DNA of 64,000 nt, from the NCBI GenBank assembly GCA_018340375.1, contig JAFFJZ010000001.1, forward strand, positions 59,512,001-59,576,000, given 5' to 3'. Below, piece after piece: positions 1 through 12,826 of this stretch; the stretch's first letter is position 1, and each line of letters starts with the position of its first letter. The notes under the pieces are model-generated. The model worked only from the letters and a program-made list of their open reading frames with translations, searched no databases and was not told the origin of the DNA. Source of the DNA: Gonatopus flavifemur (lineage: Eukaryota; Arthropoda; Insecta; Hymenoptera; Dryinidae). The position numbers were made by a program, and so were the translations under genes.

Positions 1-2311
1 GATAGCGGATTACGTCGGCCATGTTTCAGGAAGTGCACAATAAGAATTTCATACAAGTTGAGTTCTGGTTCAATACCGACAGAACCGACGTGAACATTAA
101 CACATTGTGTTGCTGCAGGATCGCACGGACGATACGTACAAAGTCATATTAGGATCAATGATGTTACAACCCGATACGCATGGTTCTTACAGTCATGTTA
201 AATTCGTTCAGTGCTTAGAAGAAACTTCCCTCCTCTCGTGTACTTTTACATCCAGGAAACGAGGGTGAGGAACGTGAAAATCAGTGGGACATCATAGGAT
301 ACAGATGTTCCACAAACCAGGCAAGCTCTGCACGAGGCCTCATAATAGGTAACAGCGGGTAAGGTATTATATCCACACGTATGGATACAAAGCTTGCATG
401 AATGAATGTATACGAGAGAACTGCTAAGTAGCAATCCCACAGGACTTTGAGGACAATGGTAGACCCTTCGTGTATTTTGACTTTTTGACAGATGGCTGCA
501 CCGCTACGATTTACCGAACAACGCGTCCGTCTACAAAATACGATGGATGCTCATATATAGGTCGTACATGCCCTACAACGGAAGATATGTTAGATTCTCG
601 GATTTGGAAACGAAGAAAACTTTTTTCATCCAATTATTGCAGATGAAAAGGTTACTTTTTTTATCATCTTACGACGCGTTTGTATCGTTTCATGGGAAGA
701 GGAAGACATTTCGTATACACATTTCAATCTCAAAGAAACTCTCGAATGACTTCTGGTACACCGTAGGGTGGAATAAACATCCCATTGAAAGTGAATACGT
801 TTCGTATGAAGATGTTGAAAACTTTTCTACTTCTTGAATTTTCCATACGGATATGATAGTGGGAAGCGAATGTATGAGATGTGCGTATGGTTTCAGGACA
901 TAAGTTTTATGTATTGGCCTCCCAAAGCGTTTCCAGCTCTTTTTGAGGCTAACTCATCGCTCATGGAGCTCTAATGTTGTCTATGATTCTTCGGAAACTG
1001 ACCCCTCGATCATTCAAAATGACCGAGGAAAGAAATAATTGCCCGTAAAAGCAGTGTTGTTCGTCTAGTCGACGCTGTGTACGAAATGGTGGATGAATCA
1101 AAAGACAGCGGGGGACGATCTGTTGTGACTGTTGCCACAATGAAACCCTGAACAGAACAGTCGGTGAACAGAGTTATGTTGTAAGCGTTTCCTAACACGA
1201 GGTTTCTAGGTTGATGACTTCTTTCACTGTTCAGCCAGTAGCTCTTTCCACATATATATAGAAAACTTCATGATGGTGGGTGAAGAAAAGAATCGGACGA
1301 TCTTTTGTCGATGATTCGGGAAGATCGATGTCTCTCAGATTGAGATGAAATGAATCAGAGTTTTCGACATCTGCATATACCCACGTAGACAAAATTCGTA
1401 CGACGACGATCTCGGAGAAATCTGGCAGCAAGTTCAGCAGCAAGATATTGCAGAATTCCTCCCAATTTGATGCAATATCTTTGCAAGTTTGGCGCCAGAT
1501 TTCTCAGAGAACGTTACCATATCCTGCAATTGGTAACCATGATCTGTCATTGGGTTGAAAAGATCAAACAAACGACATCCTCCCAATATATCTCATTAAA
1601 ATATATTTATAAACTCACACAACAAGGCACAAAAACATTTATAACCGTAGAAATCTAGTTCAGACATAACCATAGTATGTTACGAGTATTTCCAAGGTTC
1701 CTTCTGTCAAGTTTTGGAACTATGGCTCTTCGTTGTTGTACCTGGCCACCCTGAGAGTCATGATTTATGGGAATCCGTCGTAATAGCGCGCGATTCATTC
1801 TTACAAAAAAATATTTGTGTGCGCGTGGGTTTCTTTCCTTTGGATTGTGCGTTACTACGTTGGATATCTGACTAAACATTTTCATTTGCGGAGAAAGAAG
1901 TAAAGGAATCAGATGACGAATGTAAGAAGGTGAATGAGACTAGAACTGGACACCATGGGTGTACATGATAATAGGATCAACAGTTGGGAAAAGTGAATTG
2001 TCACTGCGTGAATGGATATAAAAGAGTGCAGAAGATACGTTTACCGATTTTCACACGCACGAATGTTTTTTCTAGTTGATACAGCGTATAATACGTTGAC
2101 AATAAAACATCGTTCCGAAATTCATTGTCAGACGAATGGGATTATAAACATCGGCTACGTGAAATTCAATTATGTATATATGTGTTTGTAGAAGTTTCGA
2201 GGATGAGGGCTTTTTATTATCCAATTTTGTTCGTATTCCGCTAATGAAAAGTGAATTTCGAATTCAAATGTGTTCCAGAAAAGAATTAAATAGTCGGTCC
2301 ATTCCTTCAAA
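1..2311. other. Unassigned sequence with weak open segments
   Basis: The plus-strand frame at 547-837 starts MLIYRSYMPYNGRYVRFSD, and a possible acceptor tttttgacag ends at about 492. On the minus strand two adjacent segments (1443-1231 and 1198-1010) would join with one frame change near 1255, giving HHHEVFYIYV then SYWLNSERSHQPRNL. I recognise neither; a degraded gene is possible. Nothing else seen. Confidence 0.3.
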
Positions 2312-2461
2312 AGTAAATATATTTGTATTCTGTTAGACGGTCAATCAGCTTTGAGAGCTTTCTTGGATAGTAGATATCTAGATCTCGAGTTAGTCTGTAA
2401 ACATCAGAAACTACAAAGCATCTTCAATGAGTGTAGTGAAATTGAATTTCGGTAAGTACCG
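2312..2461 (+). pseudogene. Decayed RNase H fragment of a retrotransposon
   Basis: In one frame from 2336 the translation reads DGQSALRAFLDSRYLDLELV and continues CKHQKLQSIF...EIEFR, then a stop in place of Trp, then VP. This follows the RNase H pattern D-(S/G)-Q-(S/A)-A-L-x-A-x ... L-V-x-x-C ... (L/F)-x-W-V-P-G-H found after the reverse transcriptase of non-LTR retrotransposons. The upstream strand KVNIFVFC is one frame off, so a small indel lies just before the Asp. No reverse transcriptase is visible. The clade is not identifiable. Non-functional: frameshift plus stop. Confidence 0.6.
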
Positions 2462-2469
2462 ATCTCGTA

Positions 2470-4095
2470 GCCGAGAAATATGATCAACATTTCGATAGAT
2501 TACTCAACGTGTATTGCGAGAGAATATTCAAAGCGGCCTGGAATTTATCAACTGCTGAGATTCTTCAACTTGGCCACACTGTATAGTTTAACTCAGGGTA
2601 TCGTGATTTTGATAGATTCGCTCAGTTGCTGTGACTATGCGGTTTGATCTGTCCATATTTCATCACTCCAGACGCCAGCGTGGTCATAAATTGTTGAAGC
2701 GTCTCACTGTACCATATGAAAAAATACTCGAGCAAGCGTTACAACGGCATTCGCCAGATCCTTCCAAGCTCCACGCTAATGGCTAGCCTTTCGCGAACTC
2801 CTGTTAAGATTCTCGCAAGAGCATAAAGAATTCAGTGAATCTTGCTGTCGATACAATATATGTTTAAAAAATTCACCTTGTAAAATTGCCAATTTTACAG
2901 AATTTTTACGATAATTTGATAGCAAATGTCTAGAAAAGTGCAGAAAATTCTTCATTCGCGGATGAGTAAATTATTATCTTTTACAGTGTACAATAGTGAA
3001 TGAATTTGAAAACTCCGGCTCGTCTCACATAATATATTATATGCAATTTTTTGACACCTTTCATGAGAAAATCTGCAGAAAAAGAACGGTCATGTTTGTC
3101 AAATTTATAAAAATTTGTGTCTAATTTCTTAAATCAGGAAACCAAACGCAATAACTGATTCTGAACTCCTCTTTACGATTTTTCTCGTAACAAAATTTGA
3201 AATTGCATGCGGAAACAACATTTCATCGAGAAGCAATATATAAATTATTCACAGCACGGGCTTGAAATACAAGCGTGAATCAATCTTCACGAATAGGATA
3301 TTATTATTGAACTCAACAATATGAGTTCGAGCAACGGGTATTTCAAACGGTATTTATTCAGCAGGAAGAGGAAAAAATACGTCTTCTCGGTCCCCCTACA
3401 TCGTACGATGCATCAATGCAGATGCAGACGTATCCGGCTATTTTTCGATTCGCGGATTCCGGTTGGTGCAAACAAAAATATCGAAGAAGCACTGAAAAGA
3501 GGATGAGTGTCATAGAACGAAAGAAAGTGTGAAAAAGGAAAGAAGAGATTCGATCGATTGACAAGGGGACAGACTTTACAATTATTCTGAAAGGAAAGGC
3601 AACGTCGGCTGATTGACGTCTCTATGGAACGGCCATAAAGGTATACGAAAGTGGAGTAGGCACAAGAGGGTCCCTCGTAACTCGCGGATAAATGCGATTT
3701 GAGGAGCATGAAAAAGAGAGAACGAGAGTGAGAAGGATACAGGAGGAAAGAGATATATCTATTGACAAATTCTTCCAGCAGTCTAAGAAGATAGGGAGAG
3801 GGAGGTCAAGAGAAAAACTCATGGTGTGAAAATGCCACCCACGCCTTCTGATCTTCTTTTCTTTTCCTCCTCTATCTCCTCTCATCTCTGCATTCTGGTC
3901 TTGACTCAATAAAAAGTTCCACCTGCCCGCATCGAGTCGTGCGTTATTACATTATAGTATGATCATGAGTTCTTTCAATTTTTCTACGAAGGGAATCGAC
4001 ATAACTCAAGTAGAAATTTTTGATATCTCATGAGCATCTGAATTTGGTGCATGGGAGATTAAATATCAAGGAATTCGAAATCTCAAATCTTCGAA
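2470..4095. other. Non-coding, nothing recognised
   Basis: AT-rich to about 3300, then a purine-rich stretch (3480-3900, gagagagaacgag and similar) in which several overlapping minus-strand frames are composition artefacts. Confidence 0.5.
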
Positions 4096-4099
4096 AATT

Positions 4100-4350
4100 G
4101 TCTTTTCTCGAGTTGTGCCGGTAACGGTTGACCGCCCGCGGCCCCGCATCTCGTTAACGAGTCGAGCCGAGCGTAGGATTAATTAATTAGCTACGGGCAA
4201 TGGTAAAAGCAACAGTACCACCATCGCCAACAGCGGGAGCAGTAACAGCTCACAGAGCTGTAGGTGGTAATGAATGAAGGCGTTACAGGTATCCCAGACA
4301 CGCTTGTAATCGTTAAACGGTATAATCGCTGTAGGGTGCTCTACGCGGAA
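4100..4350. promoter_or_regulatory. GC-rich island with homeodomain-type sites
   Basis: Against an AT-rich background this holds gaccgcccgcggccccgc, gttaacgagtcgagccgagcg and ttaattaattagc (overlapping TAAT cores), then aacagctcacagagctg. It resembles a conserved non-coding regulatory element; the target gene is not in view. Compare 60110-60240. Confidence 0.35.
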
Positions 4351-4399
4351 CGAAATAAGACGTCATGGGCAGGTGGTCGTCCGCACGCGGTCAAATACG

Positions 4400-5120
4400 T
4401 AAGTATAACTGTAAGTATTGTACATAACGAACACATATGATCGTGTAATAAGTCTACAAAATCCTCAAGACATTTTCAGTTGAAGCGTTCGAGAAAATGG
4501 TTCCATAAGTCACACTTAGAAGGCCATCATATTGAATTCAAATAAATAAATTTCCTGCGCATGATGTTCTCGTTCATCGATTCAACGTTATTATTCAGTT
4601 TCAAACAAAACAGGCTCATCGTTTTCTTTTGGCTATATGCGTTCAATTGAACTCATAAATATTTCCTCTCCAATTTCTTTGAATAATCAAACGGAGATCC
4701 GTAGAGTGAAGAAACGAAGATTCAATATGTTTGTAAATCAACTACATTTGACTCTCAAACCAGCTAAAAATAACCATCGATGGAGGATGACACTCAGTCA
4801 TCTTTTCATCTGGTTTCCTAGAATATCAAACAATATTTCTCTCGAGTATCTCTTGAAGTCAATCCGTAGACATAATATCGACATTCTATATTTTTATTTT
4901 GTATTCCTTGAAGTGGAATGTGAGAATACTTGTTCGTGAATGATTTTGAATTTATTCAGAATGTCATACAGAGTTCATCAATGATTGGCATTCATCGATG
5001 GTTGATGAACAAAAGATTACCGGATGATAACTTGGAATCAGTAACGTTGATAAATAATTAGCCCAGTATGAAACCAATGATCGGTTCAATGATCAAACGA
5101 GAAGATTTCGATTCATGGTC
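4400..5120. other. Non-coding, nothing recognised
   Basis: Ordinary AT-rich sequence. A 100-residue plus-strand frame (4637-4939) has no recognisable domain and AT-driven composition. Confidence 0.4.
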
Positions 5121-5127
5121 AAAACTA

Positions 5128-5345
5128 TGTTGCTGAAGTTTGGGTCGTTCGTTGAAAAGAATTAGTGATCAAATAAAACAATATTCAGGTGTTGCAGACG
5201 AAAAATCTTGCAGTAAATTTCTTGAACGATGTTTCCAGTTCCAAGGAGTTATATTAAGGAAAATAAATAACGATGATTTATCAGATTTTTTGAGTTTGAA
5301 TTGTCGTTTGGTTTCTATGAATGAGTCAAGTTTCAAGAACATGCC
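5128..5345 (+). repeat. Dispersed ~200-bp repeat, copy A
   Basis: Starts tgttgctgaagtttgggtcg and includes cttgcagtaaatttcttgaac, tttccagttccaaggagtta, aacgatgatttatcag and gagtttgaattg. Same blocks in the same order occur at 21525 and 46353, and inverted at 7680. Both strands show short frames that are not conserved between copies. Confidence 0.6.
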
Positions 5346-6109
5346 AACATTGATGGTATGTGAACGCGGGCGCCGATGCTTTTTTGCTTCAAACAACAAT
5401 TCACAACTATTCATAGTCAATTACTAAATCATTAGAGAAACAACTCGAAAGTCCCATTTCTATCACTTTGTGGCTTTTCGTCACTATCCATATGAAAATC
5501 TTCAGGCTCCGCCAATACTGACGATAGAATATAGCTGGGCGCAAGGCTAACAGCCAAGGGCTAGGTGATCTATGTAAAGACAAGAATGGTTGACAATGGT
5601 ATAAATAATATACCAATATAGGCGGTCAATAAATCACATTTCTTGTTGCATCATTGATCATAGGCTGCGCCATGCCTGACCCATCCTACAAACAATATTC
5701 CCTGGAGAACAAAAACTGATTTCACACAAGGATCTTTAGCACTTGGCGGGACTCTGCGCCAAGCATTAGACACCCTGATTAAACGAAACCATTGATTCTC
5801 GCTAAATCTTATTAAATCTCGTACAATGTTCTGACCAAATCCTATTAAATTACATTTCATCAGATTCTATGGATTTTTTACCCAGGGCAACCTTGCAATG
5901 TCAAAAATATCTGGAATTCAGGTTTATAAACATTCTACATTGCATTCAATGTACAAAAACATGAAACAACTGTACATTATGCTATAGTTTACATGAAATT
6001 TAATATAAAATGTGTATAAAACTGAATTCATGCACGTACTTGAGAACAACTGCTAGCAAAAATATTAGAATGAATGCAGAAATTTCTAACGATGTGGTTG
6101 ACAGTAGAT

Positions 6110-6200
6110 TTTCATATTGCACTAAGCATGGGCGGTGGCTTGGCTCAGCTTCTGCAATAGTTTTGCCCAGCTTGGGCGATAGCGTGGCCCAAGGTGAAAC
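6110..6200. repeat. Short word cluster, gcccagcttgggc
   Basis: ggcggtggcttggctcagc, ttgcccagcttgggc and cgtggcccaagg lie within 80 bases, with the catgaattcagtttt-type words (5960-6050) before it. Same word type as 31255-31965. Confidence 0.35.
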
Positions 6201-6513
6201 TTTCTTTTTAAGCGTTAAATTACAATAACTCTCACCAGAGTGTGACTCGTTTCCCGCGAGTAGCAAACCAAGCATTCAGTGGATATATAAGTCTTCTCTG
6301 AAGGTTCCATGACAGAAAGAATTCTTCATCCGGTCTAGGACGCGTTTACTTCAATTCTAGGACCACCGGATTTACTCCATTCATCAGAATGAATGTTCTT
6401 TATTTATTTGCAACTACAATAAAGAAATCAGTCACCATTGGCGTGAAATCGGAGCAACATTGCTGCAAGATTGCGACAGCGTTAATTGGCTCTCGCCTGA
6501 TAAACAAATTTTT

Positions 6514-6726
6514 CTATTGTTTACAATAGATGGCAAATGCTATTTTAACCCTATCGCAAGTGTTGGGTTTTGATTGTAGAAACTCTTGGGCAGAGGCTTG
6601 AGTGATTTTAGAGGCAAAGGTAGTATAATGGGCCCCTGCTGGTAATATGGGCTCCCTCGGTATCTGATTATCAAGGTCACGAATTCTAGCAGTGAACACT
6701 GAGAAACTACCAGAACTGGTTCCCAA
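6514..6726 (-). CDS. Unrecognised 70-residue open segment
   Basis: Reads GTSSGSFSVFTARIRDLDN followed by QIPREPILPAGAHYTTF; balanced composition unlike repeat read-through. The first codon is TTG, so if coding it is an internal exon. No family recognised and no clear splice pair. Confidence 0.12.
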   Translation of the reverse strand: MGTSSGSFSVFTARIRDLDNQIPREPILPAGAHYTTFASKITQASAQEFLQSKPNTCDRVKIAFAIYCKQ

Positions 6727-7010
6727 ACGACACTGTAGATCGCGCTGACTGCTCAGCTGTTATAATTTGTAATATATCAAGCAGTGAATTTTGTTGTCTC
6801 TATCAAAAGTGTGAAAGGTAAGAGTTTGACTTGCTAATACTACGGTTTTTTCATTTCAACTGGTAAAACCAAGTCCAGGTATGTATTCAGTATGCTATAA
6901 AGATTGTGTTTTACATGAAGTGTTGTCAGTTTACTTATCAAGTTGAGTGTAGGAAAATTTCATTTTTCAAGATGGGCAAGGTGAATATACGGGTTCCTTG
7001 CACTGTGGGT

Positions 7011-7269
7011 ACCCAGATAACAATTTTGAGGTATTCTTCCGAAACATTCTAAAATATATCTTGAAGAATTCTAAAAGATGTCTTATCAAACACCTAAAGA
7101 CATCTTGAAGATATCTTACGGAAGATATCTTCAGAAAACTCCAAGAAATCTCACATGAAGACTTCCAAAAGATATCTTTTGGTGTTTCATAAGACATCTT
7201 TTCGAATTCTTCAAGATATCTTTCAGAATGATCCAAAAGAGTGATCCAGCATTGTTATTAACTGTGGGT
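7011..7269. mobile_element. Word-interior inverted element, word agatatctt
   Basis: The left end acccagataacaat and the right end attgttattaactgtgggt are inverted relatives. Inside, agatatctt-type words (aagatatctt, gaagatatct, aaaagatgtct) recur about a dozen times on both strands, so the whole unit can fold on itself. No coding capacity. The open frame on the minus strand simply reads through the repeats. Confidence 0.6.
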
Positions 7270-7679
7270 TAAGTGTGTGATTTGTGATATGTGGGCTCAC
7301 AATGATTGTACTGGTTGCGAAGAAGATGTATACATTTGTAACTTCTGTAAATGAATTGAAACGAAAAAAATTGCCAGTTAGTTTATAATATAATGAATTT
7401 TATTGTTCAAGATCAAAAGATCTATACAATAGGGTTGTACATAAGGCATTGCGCTAAAGCATGTAACTATTCTAATGTTGAGATTATTATACTAAGTTTA
7501 TAATTCGATACAAAATGAATATGCGTTTATATCAAGTTTAAAAATACATCTATGTATACAAAAGGTCGGCGAGAATTATTTACAAGATAAAGGAGAGAAC
7601 AACAAGCAGGCCTGATCAATACAAAATACATTTCTATGATTATCTTGCTCCAGAACTGTGATTCAGAAATATGATTGAA

Positions 7680-7860
7680 TTATGATACAATATCGGAAAC
7701 GTTCCTGGAGTTCGAATCGTTGATAGAAACAAGATTGAAAATTCAAACTCATGAAATTTGATGAAACATCGTTGTTTGTCTTTTCGAAACAACTTCTTGT
7801 GACTGGGTAGAGCATTTGAAAAATGGATTTCAAGATTTTTATCTGTAACAATTGAATATT
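7680..7860 (-). repeat. Dispersed ~200-bp repeat, copy B (inverted, diverged)
   Basis: The minus strand reads cagtcacaagaagttg, aacaacgatgtttcatca, catgagtttgaatttt and tcaacgattcgaac, the order of blocks in the other copies. Most diverged of the four. Confidence 0.45.
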
Positions 7861-8334
7861 GTGTTATTCAGTTGTTGATTTAATTGGAAGAACGATTCGA
7901 ACTTCAGCGGCAGCCAGTTGGTTTATAATGAGTTACTTTCTTTTATTTTAACGCGGTATCCAAGTGATCCTTCAATATATATCTAGATATTATTGTTGAA
8001 ACAATGGTAGAACCAACTCGATTTCATATGAATTTATGAATAGACGAACATTTTTTCTCAATTGTTGTCCCGTTTTTTTCCACATAAATATCTTGGGGTC
8101 CATATTACCCGCATAAAAGTTGGCGATGGAAACATGGGAAACTTGAGAAAAAAACATTATATGCCTCTGAGGACTGCGAAGAATACATCGGGATTTTCGA
8201 ACAAGTATACTGATTTATTTCCAATTTTTCCACTGAAAATAAAAAAAGTTATTATAAAGGAACCAAGTGGGGGCCCATATATCCACCTTTACCTCTATCA
8301 TTTCAAAGTTCCAACCCTACAAACAATGATCACT

Positions 8335-8850
8335 GGCGTTTCAATGGACCGCTGATGGACCTGCGATGCCATTGAAGAACCATTAATGGCCCTTTGAAAT
8401 ATGCCTGCAGTCATGTTTGCTGGGAACATGCTTGGAAACCTAGGCCCGGTCCATCTTGATGAGCCTTGCGTCAGCCTAACACTCATAGTAAATTCTTATG
8501 TGGGTAGTTGTATTCGATTGGTTTTTCTTTCTAATATCTTCCAATTTTGTGGTTGTTTCAAAGAACACAACTCTGAGCTGTGGATAATCGAATTGTTCGA
8601 AGATCATTACCCACTAGGAATATTGATTGTAAACTTCAGGCTAAGATGGACCATTTTCCAGTCAGTCACAAGGAATCACTTGGTCATGTAACATAGCCAT
8701 ACATCCGCTGATTATCCAATGCATCCATTGTTTGCCTATATATTGTTGCTCAACGATAGACCATACTTACATCGGTGACACGACAACCATCGCTGTTCAT
8801 TCAACTGGAACCATATAGCGGCTGATCATTGGCTGTGTTTACATTGTTAG
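8335..8850. repeat. Two small ccattgatggacc / ccgctgattatcc clusters
   Basis: ccgctgatggacctgcg, ccattgaagaaccattaatgg and ggcccggtccatc near 8350-8460, then catccgctgattatcc, ggctgatcattggctg near 8700-8835. Same word type as 56060-57080. The intervening 8490-8690 holds nothing I recognise. Confidence 0.35.
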
Positions 8851-8854
8851 GCCT

Positions 8855-11315
8855 CTTATACGTAGGAAGCGTCTTGTACAATTTCTGCACCAAACTGTTC
8901 TCTTTAAACTTCTTGGAATAATTATTGACTCTTCAAAGAGTTCAAATACTGCAAGTGTCTTCCCTTTTCTCCTAGCGAATGAATTTTTCGCTCCAGGAAC
9001 CGAAGTGAACTACCACTTCCGTGAAGTTGAATTATTCAATCTTTCCAAATCGCAGCATTTTTGATTGAGAGATCAGAACATGATCATTGCCAAAGATGGG
9101 TAATTTTTTTAATTGTTCTAGAACGGTATCACATTCAGTGCGAATACGTCAATTCAATGTTTTATAACACGACGGGATTGAACCTTCTATTTCCGCATCG
9201 AATCGAGGAAATTAAAAATTGAATGCTACCTGCCAATCATTAGCCTCCTCTTTCTCTTTTTTCAAAAGAATAAAACTAACTACATTGAGTATTCATGAAG
9301 TGATACGAATCACGAGAGGATCACCATTTATGAATTTCGTTCAATTAAATCCATTTCACGACGAAATAATGAAACTGATAATTTCGTTGACAAGTTAGAC
9401 TCTTTCTCTAAATAATGATATATATATATATTGTTATTCCATCAGGGGCCATCAAAATTCATTCAATCATACCACGCGGGTAGGAAAAAATAGATTTTCT
9501 CGATATTTTTTCGCTACACTTGCTCTTTTTTTCTTCTTCTCGTTCTTGTTTTATAACGATGCGAATTTTATTTTATTCCACACGACAGATCGTTCCAATT
9601 CACCAAAGCTTGTGTGTATATAGGTAATATTTGGTGCATCAGAGGATTTGGGCGAGAGATTCGACGCTGCCGACGCCGTCGTTACTACCACGGCACGGCT
9701 GTTGTGATTGACAGGAGGCAATATGGTTGTCTATGTGTATGCGGAGAGATTTCCCTTTTGCTCTTTGTCGTTCGCGTTACGCAAGCTGTTGCACCCGCAT
9801 CTGCGCATTCATGCAAAGTCAAACCGTCCACTCGCTCGTCCACACGTCCGTCCGCTTGTCTATCCTTCCGTACGTCTCTCATCTCCGATAATCATCGTGT
9901 GCAATTTAGTCGTGTGCAGTTTTTCATTCGTCAGCCGCATAGGTATCAGTCACACCAACGATCCTATCGAATCCTCGAACACCCTCTTTCGATCCTTCCA
10001 ATATTATCCGAAATTGTCTCTCCTGGGTAAAACGAATGATCAATTCCAATCTGGGTTGAATTCCAATTCAAATTCAAAAGAACAAAGCACGATTCTCATT
10101 TGCCTTCGTAATAACATGGATCGATTTTAGAAGTCAAAATCGTATCTCGCATCATTGATACATGAAAGATATAAATGTGTGAAGTGAGTTTTATTGCGAG
10201 TGAGTCGTATTCATAGAACTCACGTGGGGAGGGAACAACTTTGATTGACGTTAGATCGGAGAAAACACTTTCAGAAATTAGGCTTTGTACTACACTTTCT
10301 TTCTACAATACAAAACAACTCGAATCGCTGTCGTTTGGGAGCTGAATATTATTGTTGACACACCCAATGAATAACTGTTCCGATGAACCTCGTACTCACT
10401 TGCCGTAACAGGGAAGTTGTACGCGTCGCTGTGAATGGATCAGGGGTCGTTCTATGAATGCAACCGTACTGTTTGATGAAACTCAATGTAAATTTTTGTA
10501 TCTTATTTGAAAGTTCGTTTCAAAAATAATAATTATCCAAGTGTTGAACGTTGAATAAACGTGCGAGTTTGAATGGAAACATTGATTCGGTATCAGTTAA
10601 ACGCTATCATTATACATCAGTGAATGAATAGGTACCTTTGGTAAACCGTTCAGCCAATTGCCACAACAATACAGGCTTCTTCTCATGAAGGGGTCGTTTG
10701 TATCCTGTGTAATGGCCGCTGAGGTCTACCTATCCCTAGCACCCTACATTGTGAAACGAGGGGTATGTTTTCTCCACCTCTTTCCCCCCATCTCGCTCTC
10801 CCTTGGTTCTTCCTTTTCTCTGCGACGATTTACCAAGCACGGTAAGTATATATCGACACGGTATGCCAATAAGAGTTGGGGGGTTAGAAATGGCGTATTC
10901 CGCACGGTACGGAGTAGGCTGCTTGTAGGTAGAAATACGGAAAGGAGGGACGAAAGTGGTTTGAGAGGATAAATTCAAGCAGGAAAGCAGCGTGCATCGT
11001 TTCGGCGTTCGAGAAACGGGGATTTATTCGGAAACTATTGCATCGATGGAAGGGTAGGTAGAGAGATGGCAAAAGCTCGGGAGCTGTGGGGATAGTCGCG
11101 TTTGGCTAAATGCTCCACCACACTCTCCATCCACCGATCCTTGTACTATATACTGCTTGGCCCTGCACCTCTGAATTTTCTCTAAACAGCACGAGAATGC
11201 TCTAACGTAATATATTATCGGAATCGAACGACATACACATAACGGCGTACACATATACGCTGCAGTGCCGTATTTATTTGGGAGGCCTCGATGTTCCTAC
11301 GACGACAACCACGAC

Positions 11316-11347
<32 letters not shown>

Positions 11348-12230
11348 CGACATCCGTAGAGAAGAGAGAGTTTGGTGGAGAGAAGTAGCCGTAAAGCTGC
11401 CAGCGCAAAGTATTGCATAAATAAGTACGACGCGGCGAAATATTCATGGTCGTACCGAACCGTCCTTCCTCTTCCCTCACCCTCTCGCCAACTCGTGAAT
11501 TTCTCTTTTTTTTTCCTTTTCTCTTTCTCTTCTTCCCCCAGTCAACCCTGGGTTTACCCATCAACCACCTCTACCCACATCGTTCCCATATAACCTGGTC
11601 CCGAAAAGCATGGATCTATTCATGAGTGTCTCTATCAGAGCTACCGTTCTGCTGTTCCATTCACGATAAATTCACTGGAATTTTTTTCATATATACATGT
11701 ATGGGTATATATATTTTTTTTTTCAACTCGACTACACTTCCAATGAGAGCGAATTGGCACTATAGAAAATATATTGGTGCGTAATCACATTCATCTCTGA
11801 AACATAATTTAGATTGTTAGTTTGTTGAGAAAGAATTCATTTCATTGGTACAGGAGTGAAGATTTGTGAAGATTAATGTCAAGAATCTTCTTAATTAACT
11901 TCCCATTACGAATTAAGGGGTTATATCTGTTTGAAGCCTAAAAATAAGAGAGTTTTCTGTGAATTCTTTGTGACTCTGCAAATGGAACGATCGATATCAG
12001 GTTTCGAGGATTTATTATAGGTGGATCTTGAGGTGGAAAAGAAAATTCTCCCATTTCAATGTTGAGGATAAAATGGCGGCTCAGTTGTATAAACAAAAGA
12101 AGCGTATTTTTTGAAGGCGTTCCACGGCCGGCATCAGAAGTCTCGTACGTCTGTAGCTAGAACAATAAAAACAATTTTCTCTTAATCTACATGAATGTTG
12201 CTACAGATGTACGCAGGATTATTGAGAAAT
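8855..12230. other. Non-coding with low-complexity and GC-richer stretches
   Basis: A (ta) run at about 9418-9432, a pyrimidine/CGTCC-rich stretch at 9800-9880, CT-rich 10770-10830, a GAC-type microsatellite at 11299-11351 and TTTC/TCT-rich 11490-11545. Overlapping open frames of up to 140 residues at 9614-10130 run through low complexity and are not called. GC rises around 9640-9900 and 10880-11450, as in promoter or UTR sequence, but no gene is evident. Confidence 0.45.
11299..11351. repeat. Microsatellite, (GAC)n
   Basis: Interrupted gacgac run of about 53 bases; gives polyvaline or polyarginine in neighbouring frames, which explains the odd open frames at 11215-11564. Confidence 0.85.
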
Positions 12231-12826
12231 GTTGATTCAGGGCATATTATAAGGGTCAGTTCTTACCAAAATGTTAATTCTAAAAGAAAACGATCAGTTC
12301 TAAAACGTAAAAACGGTTAGTTCTTAAAAAGTTACCCAATTTTTAGTGGAATGTTTTACTTTTTCTTTTTCTAAATCGAGTATTCAATATTGCCCTGTTA
12401 CAGAATGAGCCTTTCACCTCATATGAAGGGGTATATGTTCTTGAAGTCTTGAAGTCATGTTCTTGAAATTCAAATTGTTTATAAAGACGAAACAAAAATT
12501 CAAATTTACAAGATCTGTTGAATGATTATTGATCTTCTCGAGTGAATTCCTTAGAATTTTGGGTCTTCAACAGCGGAGCATTTTGTTATTCGATTGATAA
12601 TTCGTTTCGATAAATGCTCCAGACTTCCGCAACATAGTGAGTTCAGTAGTGATACTCATTCTAAGAAAATAAGACTTTATGCCAAAAGTAAAATTGAGGA
12701 AGTATCTCTCACAGCACCACAGTCTTAGAAGAATCCTCGAAGATTTCATAAAGAACCCAATCAATTCACTCAGAATTCTTCTGGGACTGTAGTGCTGTGT
12801 GGGATCAAATGATCCAAGGAATACTG

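Noticed and set aside
1010..1443. Chemosensory receptor fragment on the minus strand
   Set aside because: Joining the two segments needs a frame change without splice sites and no family motif can be named.
2427..2458. Short 5' exon ATGAGTGTAGTG ending at a GTAAGT donor
   Set aside because: The same bases are explained by the RNase H fossil in another frame; GTAAGT is where Trp-Val should be encoded.
9614..10130. Two overlapping frames of 138 and 140 residues
   Set aside because: They overlap in different frames over a CGTCC/TCT-biased stretch; both are Arg/Ser/Pro rich with no motif.
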